Source: Eumeta japonica
Lineage: Eukaryota; Arthropoda; Insecta; Lepidoptera; Psychidae
Length of the DNA: 64,000 nt
Direction of reading: 5' to 3'
NCBI GenBank assembly: GCA_005406025.1
Contig: BGZK01001371.1
Coordinates: forward strand, 100,402-164,401
Both the position numbers and the translations under genes were made by a program. Below the pieces are notes generated by a model, which did no database searches, had not been told where the DNA came from, and saw nothing but the letters and a program-made list of their open reading frames with translations. This document shows positions 58,291-64,000 of this stretch, piece by piece. Position 1 is the stretch's first letter; each line of letters starts with the position of its first letter.

Positions 58291-59310
58291 GTCTCGAAAC
58301 AGGATATAATATTATAGAATTTAAATCTTCTTTTTTTTTGCCTTTTTGAAGAATGGCGACTTTCAGCCATTTTTTATTAATTTTACAAAGAAAAGAACAT
58401 ATTACATGTACCTAATGATAGACTTTGGAAAAACAAAAACGAATTCACAGCTCATTACTAGAATTAGCGCCGATGGTTTGAAAAAAAGTCTTAATGCAAG
58501 GGCTGCGACTATTAGGTGTTCAAGTAAATCCCTGATCAAGTGCACGCTTTCGTTTAACTGAAGTAAACATGCAAAAAAATATAAACAAATTTAAAGTAAG
58601 TATTGCTTCTCGAAATAAATATCCTCATATGATAGAATCGTTACAATTAGATTTTTCTATTTGGAAATAAGCAACTCCGTTGGCTCTGGTATTCTTTTAA
58701 AAGTATATAATTTTTCCAGAACCTACATCACAACTCAAAAATTACAATTCAATCATTGTTATTCAGAATATTGAGAAATTAGGAAATGTTAATTTATAAA
58801 TGTCGTTGGAGCTTTCCTTCATCGCAACTAAGCTACTAAAGTGAATACCGCGAATAAAACTACAAATTCCGTAGACAATTTTTTTTTTCTATACGTTTAC
58901 CGGAGCTTTCTAATTTCTTTTGGTGGTTTTGGTCTCATAATCAAAACTGAACTCTGTTAATATGAGTTTGTTGCCCGTCTGTCCGAGTACGAGGGCCTTG
59001 TGTACATCGGCCCGGTGGTATTTAGACGCTAATTAAATGTATTGCCATTACGGAAAAAAAAAACTGAAATTTGTCGAGTGAGTTACCGCTTTAAAAACGT
59101 TTAAATGATAATACTATATCAATAAAAGGGAACACTGCGATGCGATCTACGGATGGATTTCGAAAAACGAGATGCCCTAATTTGATCTTCTGAATTGGCT
59201 ATTAGAAGAGACGTGTCTAACATGCATTGCTCTTATTGATTTAACGTCATTATTTTCTTACATTTTCCTTGAAAAAATATTGTATTTTATGCATTCGACG
59301 GTGCGGCAGC
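58291..59310. other. AT-rich intronic stretch, nothing recognised
   Basis: No gene or element supported. Confidence 0.4.
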
Positions 59311-59314
59311 CGTG

Positions 59315-59333
59315 TGACGTCAGAGCCCACGTG
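59315..59333. promoter_or_regulatory. CRE palindrome next to a CACGTG E-box
   Basis: TGACGTCA (59315-59322) and CACGTG (59328-59333), five bases apart. The pairing is common in bZIP/bHLH-bound elements but could be chance. Confidence 0.25.
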
Positions 59334-59572
59334 AAAACAATGGAGGCACTTCTGTACGTCTCTTAACGAAAAGAGAAACCTTCCGACTATTTTTTCTCTA
59401 CCAAGGATCAATGTTTGTACAGGAAGGTACTTTTTTTTTGAGCATCCGTTAACAAATCATCGAATCTACTTTTGTTAATATAAAAAAGGATTTTATACAT
59501 TAATTATACTAGAATGTTAACAGCGCTGCGCTATGACCTATGCATAAAGTATACGAAACTCGCAAAGTCTGT

Positions 59573-59712
59573 CAAGGGCGGATCTAGGGGCGTCATGGGG
59601 GTAATAACCCCACCCTGAGATGAGTTTTAATCTTGTTACTGTGATTGAACTGAGACTGATGCCGACTGGACATCCCTCAGTCGAAGTCTGGATTTGCCCT
59701 AGATGTCCGATT
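59573..59712. mobile_element. hAT-type element end or short MITE
   Basis: CAAGGGCGGATCTAGGGGCG at the left and GTCTGGATTTGCCCTAGATG at the right form an imperfect inversion. The CAxGGGCGGATCTAG terminus resembles hAT ends. Confidence 0.4.
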
Positions 59713-61909
59713 AAGATTTTTCACGCGATTGACATATTTTTTTTAATCCGTAACCATATTATCTGGCCAGGTTATAGGAAATAATTTGTTACATAAAGTA
59801 ACGGACGAAATAAACAGTGACAACAATTATGAAGCAAGTCGGAAAAAAAGACGCTTTTGGAGCAATTAAATGGCTTATACGATGAGTAAACGATAAGAGA
59901 TACAGCAAATTAATATACTACGTAGTTGTAGACTTTAAAGAGACATACAAAAAATCCAGCACGACACTAAGACTTATGTTATCTATTTACATAAAAAAAA
60001 ACTCAATAAATAATTCTGTAGTCCACACGTGCGAAGCCGCAGGCTCAACTAATCTTATCACACGCTGACAATAATAGTTTACGAATTTTATCCGTAAAGA
60101 CTTTAATATAAATGCTATTAAAATACATAAAAGCAGTCTACCAAAAAAATATTAAATAACATGCCGTGCAACAGGTAAGTTAACTTCATTAAGAAAACTG
60201 ATTTGAATGAATTAAATGCGGAAATTTCAATATGTGGTATTGACGATATCTATAGTAGTTCGCGATTTTTGTGTTGCAGCCAAGTTGGCCACAATTCGTG
60301 AAATCCGTCTCTAGCAACTAACCCAAAGTTAAAATACTATCTATCAATTTGATAGCTACTGAAAGATGTTTCAATCTGAGCTGTCTTTCTTATCCTTAGC
60401 TAATCAGAAAGCAGCGAAAAATAAAGTGGCTCGAGAAAAAATACACAAAACTATTTAGGTAATATATTAATTGTACAAAAATATTTCTTATTACAAGATT
60501 TCACAGTTTATAAAGAAAAGCATCTGACATATGTCGACGGATGATAAATGTCGAACTTGAAGTAATACTATTAAGTGTTCCTTAAATCCATCTGTATACA
60601 TACAATTCTTTTCTAATAACTAGCATGGATGCTAGTCCTTTAATCCACCATATTGGTATTGGAGTTTCGTAAGTTGAATTAAAAATAAGTATTGCACAGC
60701 CACAAACAATATCAGGTGAGAGTTTGTACGAAGGCTTGTTAAGGTGATGCAGTGATAAACTATTAATTTGAAGAGGTGTGTAGCGCCCCTCAAACCGCGT
60801 ACCGCGATACTGCATATTAAACACGGGGGCGTCATTTCTGAAGGTCGTATCCAACAACATAGTTTTTTTTTCGATTAAAATAAAAACCAGGATCAATTTA
60901 AAAAAAATCAACTGGTATTTTGACATGTTTGCATAGATTAATCTATGTAGAAAATTTAGAGCCTTAAATCGGTTCCGTTTGCACGTAAAATTTAAATCTC
61001 TGTTTTAAAAGAAGTAATTTTAATGTTTTTTTCTATCTTAGAAAAAATGATAAATTATGCAAAGGCAATTGACAAATCAAAAACAAAAATATGAATATTC
61101 AGGCCACCAAAAATTCTTTCAAACGTTTTTTTTTTATTTTTTAAGAAAATTTCCAATTCGTCACCTTAATTTTCTTGGCTGTGTATTTTGATGTACTGTA
61201 GGTCTAAGGTGCCATAGTTCGTAAAAACGCCTCCTTATCTTTTGTTAAACACATTTTTTTTTCCAAAAAATATTATTGAGGACCAATTTAAATTGAAAAG
61301 AGATATCAAATTACTTAAAATAACAAAAATATTAAACTATTCAAGTAAATTAAATATACTAAGGTAATAAATACATTACTTGAAATGGTTTTCCAAGTTA
61401 AACTTTTTATGAAAAATAAACAATTCCTGTTGAGGGTAGAGGTGAACCGTATACTGTAACGAGATATTATAATGGCATTAATGCAGGTACGAGTGTACGT
61501 AAAAATTAACATCACATTGCGGAACATCTATACACGAATACCGTCAGCACTTGGCCAGGTTTTAAAGTAAAACTTCATTTGAGGCATTTTGTGACTTTTG
61601 CTGGGTGGCAACTCAATGCTTCTATCGTAACGGAAGTATAAAACTTAATGGCTATGGATCGTTTTTTTAATAAATGGCTGTGTCCGCGGCTCCATCCGGG
61701 TGGACATAGAATGGATTCGCTAATTTTTTTTATATGGGACGATCTCTCATTATTGATCCTTAAATTATTGATTTTTGGATTAGTGGTAACGTCGGTCACA
61801 ACTAATACGTCTTATTTCAACCGCGCGCAAAACTTACTGTACGCCGACACATTTTTTTTTTGGTTTCGCTTTACGTATACTGCACGGTTACGCAATAAAA
61901 AGTTATGAC
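59713..61909. other. AT-rich intronic stretch, possible decayed repeats
   Basis: The minus frame at 60582-60926 (114 residues, contains NDAPVFNMQYRGTRFEGRYT) is open but unrecognised and hydrophobic at both ends; it may be transposon-derived. 61640-61760 has a GTGTCCGCGGCTCCATCCGG word of repeat type. Confidence 0.3.
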
Positions 61910-62050
61910 TCACGGCCGTTCAATATCCGGATGATTTATTAACCACAGCCGCGATCAGCGCGCGCGGTTCCCCCTCGTCCCGGCGCCCCGCGGTCACCGG
62001 CCGCAGGCGCTCGCGCAGCGGACCGGCGGCGCGGGCCGACCATGGGGTAC
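61910..62050. promoter_or_regulatory. GC/CpG-rich island
   Basis: GATGATTTATTAACCACAGC at the left, then CGCAGGCGCTCGCGCAGCGG and GACCGGCGGCGCGGGCCGAC. Confidence 0.35.
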
Positions 62051-62559
62051 TCCTATCCTCCCATATGTATTGAACTGCATAAATGTAATAATACAGAATA
62101 TTTTTCCTTTGAAGTTCTCGTCCAATCGATCGATAAGATTTTCCGTGTACGCACAGACGCCCCAAATCAAAAAGTATAAAACGTGAATATTGTTAAATAA
62201 AAGTAATAAGTAAATACAGATGAAGAGTCGTATGTTATTCTTTGAGCGTCGATTTTTTTTTTGTGGCCAGATTATATGTGACTTTAATGAGGGACAGTAA
62301 AAATTCAATTATAAGTAACAGGATGCATAACGGCTTATAAAAGAGGTTCTCTACCATTTGCTCTTTCGAGTGTACAAAGTAGGAACGAACAAACTTTAAT
62401 TTGTAGCTAAAACGTTTGAGGCACAAAAAGTGGCTATTTCACTTCGAGTGTAAGATTTAAATTACGTCAATTTCTGGCTAAAGGTCGCACGAAAAGCGGT
62501 TGCCTCTACACTCCCGTCACTCCCTAATCCAGACTAGAATCTACACTCCCCCATATAAT
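62051..62559. other. AT-rich intronic stretch, nothing recognised
   Basis: No gene or element supported. Confidence 0.4.
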
Positions 62560-62646
62560 TACGCTCCTTTCGATGTATCAGGACGTGTCCCTTTCAGTCA
62601 TTGGGACTGGCTGAAGGTTGAGAGAATGATGATGATGATGATGATC
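62560..62646 (+). mobile_element. LINE 3' end with (ATG)n tail
   Basis: GACGTGTCCCTTTCAGTCAT, then TGGGACTGGCTGAAGGTTGA, followed by (ATG)6 at 62626-62645. A 'GGGACTGGCTGA...' end with an ATG/GAT microsatellite is a frequent LINE terminus in Lepidoptera. Confidence 0.4.
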
Positions 62647-62799
62647 AAGTTTAAGATTTAAATGACGAAAATGATATAAAATTTTGCACCTGGTTTTCAC
62701 CTTATTAAAATTCTAAATATAAAATAAACCATATAGAATCAGGTTTCCTAGCATAGCTCGGATAAATGTAATAGCGGCCAGATCTGCACTGAAAAATCG

Positions 62800-63240
62800 T
62801 GCCTGGTCTAAGAAAACGCGTACCGCGGAAGATAGTGAACAGGGAAAAGCTCTCAGGGCCGCCGCGTGCGCGTAACGCGCGCCCAAAAATTACGTGTAAT
62901 AAGTGGGTGCCAGCGGCGCGGGTGCGGCCGGCGCGGGCGCCCACACGGCACGATCCTAACGAGCGACCGTCATTATAACTGAATTATGTAGGGTTACGGC
63001 ACGGCGCGGCCGGCGCGGGCGCGGCGCCGGCGCGGGCGACGCGGGGCAGCGGCTAATGTACCGGAAAACACGAGCCAACTTGCGCTAAAACCACTCCGTG
63101 GCGTGTCTTTGTTACTCATCGGTTCCTCGCTTCGGTCACGGGATGATTTAGAGTTAAAGCGATTAATTCACGTTAATTGACGCCCACGCTAATAATTGTC
63201 CGCATTATAAAGCACGGCTCGGGAGCGGGTAATTAGTAGA
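62800..63240. promoter_or_regulatory. GC-rich island with homeodomain-type cores
   Basis: Two CpG-dense parts (GCGGCGCGGGTGCGGCCGGC near 62912; GGCGCGGCCGGCGCGGGCGC near 63003), followed by GCGATTAATTCACGTTAATT, GCTAATAATTGTCCGC and GGGTAATTAGTAGAG. Confidence 0.4.
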
Positions 63241-63759
63241 GAATTACGGACACACGTCGTTTAAATGTGGTTTTTCTATTGTTATATGTAAGGTGCAAAT
63301 TAATATGTTGTGATTCAGTTATATTACAAACAAAAATATTATGTTATAAATTCTTAATATTGTCGATGCATACATACTATATTTTATTAGGAAGCACAAT
63401 ATTAAGCAATCAAAGTATTTTATGTGTTAATTTTAATATATTAAATTTAATGAATGTTTATTTTGAATTAATCGTTCATATCCATAAAATAAATGTATAA
63501 CATCTGATACACATTATAAAATAATCGAGTTTTATTATTACTGTGAAAATAAATTTAAACTGAAAATATAAAACAATAAAAGCTTTTTAAAGTACTACAT
63601 GGATGCAGCGTATAATCTGATACTTTAAGAAAAACTCACGCCATTTTTTTCGTGAGCTATTCCAAACACATAATAATCTTATGTTAAATAATTCTCATAA
63701 TACCTGCCTTTTATTAGCTGTTCATTTATATAACGCTCACATCGCTACGATTTTACTCT
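63241..63759. other. AT-rich intronic stretch, nothing recognised
   Basis: No gene or element supported. Confidence 0.4.
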
Positions 63760-64000
63760 AGAGCGTAATAAGTATGCCGGCATCGCGCGTCTGCCGTCCT
63801 GTTCGGAGCCGGCGGCGCGGCGTCCCGGGGCGGGCGCTCGCTTTGTCACGGCGGGCGGTTGGCTGGCTGATCACGCGCCCCGGCCCCGGCCCCAGGCGCG
63901 CGCCCGGCTACGCGCCCCGCGTGCCGCGCGCCGCCCGGCCGGCGGCCTTCTCGTCCGCGGGAACTTGTTCGCGCGTGATAAATCTGCGGCGAGCGCTCCG
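63760..64000. promoter_or_regulatory. Very GC/CpG-rich island running off the window end
   Basis: The most CpG-dense end of the window (GGAGCCGGCGGCGCGGCGTC, CGCCCGGCTACGCGCCCCGC). It could be another intronic island or the start of a promoter-proximal CpG island; the edge prevents a decision. Confidence 0.4.

Larger units (their letters stand above)
25460..64000 (-). other. Nol4 intron upstream of the small exon, continuing past the window end
   Basis: It ends at the TTGCAG acceptor at 25460. In vertebrates the preceding coding exon carries the YGDSGKTKTVTR...FWVKSKGF blocks. No minus-strand frame in the window encodes anything like this, so the first coding exon is probably beyond 64000 and this intron is at least 38.5 kb. 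An unrelated nested gene cannot be excluded. The stretch carries a long series of GC islands plus interspersed repeats. Confidence 0.55.

Noticed and set aside
60582..60926. 114-residue minus-strand frame as a gene
   Set aside because: No motif, second overlapping frame in the same strand, repeat-like context; kept only as a remark in the stretch description.
1..64000. tRNA, rRNA, CRISPR array, bacterial operon features
   Set aside because: No cloverleaf-type boxes, rRNA segments, regularly spaced repeats or ribosome-binding-site-led genes could be seen; the content is eukaryotic intronic DNA.

Overview
The window looks like insect nuclear DNA, most likely from a moth or butterfly. It is AT-rich with small GC-rich islands and long introns. 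Many short repeats have wording I associate with lepidopteran genomes: a 'GCCCGCGGC...GCCCGC' core with a (GTCA)n or (GACA)n tail, 'CTAGCTGGCCCGGCAGACGTTG', and an 'ACCGGCCAGTGCGACTCGG' box. Mariner, pogo/Tigger-like and hAT-like DNA elements are also present. Nothing points to bacteria, phage, CRISPR or operons.

One protein-coding gene is clearly recognisable. Two minus-strand exons, each with good splice sites and both in phase 0, encode adjacent pieces of the nucleolar protein 4 (NOL4/NOL4L) family. Exon 25325-25459 carries the VAIVENFFDIIY...KHAGQKRTYRT block. Exon 15734-16588 carries ETYAFLPREAVTRFL near its start and DYRVPITTAYLKHM near its end. Joined in frame they reproduce the family order. 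The first coding exon and the C-terminal exons were not found, so the window probably sits wholly inside this gene: an intron of at least 15.7 kb downstream, one of 8.7 kb between the two exons, and one of at least 38.5 kb upstream.

Layout by coordinate. 1-15.7 kb: downstream intron with GC islands, a cluster of perfect hairpins at 1.4-4.4 kb, a LINE relic, a degenerate ~145-bp tandem array, and a second LINE relic just past the exon. 15.7-16.6 kb: the large exon. 16.6-25.3 kb: an intron rich in transposable elements and almost free of GC islands. It includes a complete but dead mariner with a Tigger-like element nested in it and a hAT-like element. 25.3-25.5 kb: the small exon. 25.5-64 kb: the upstream intron, with over twenty GC-rich, CpG-rich islands of 0.1-0.35 kb. 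Many contain homeodomain-type TAATTA/TTTAT cores, which fits a large cis-regulatory landscape. Interspersed repeats and a few unexplained coding-like segments lie between them.

Most other reading frames here are shadows of GC islands, repeats or the NOL4 exon and are not reported. Boundaries of GC islands and old repeats are approximate, being judged by eye.
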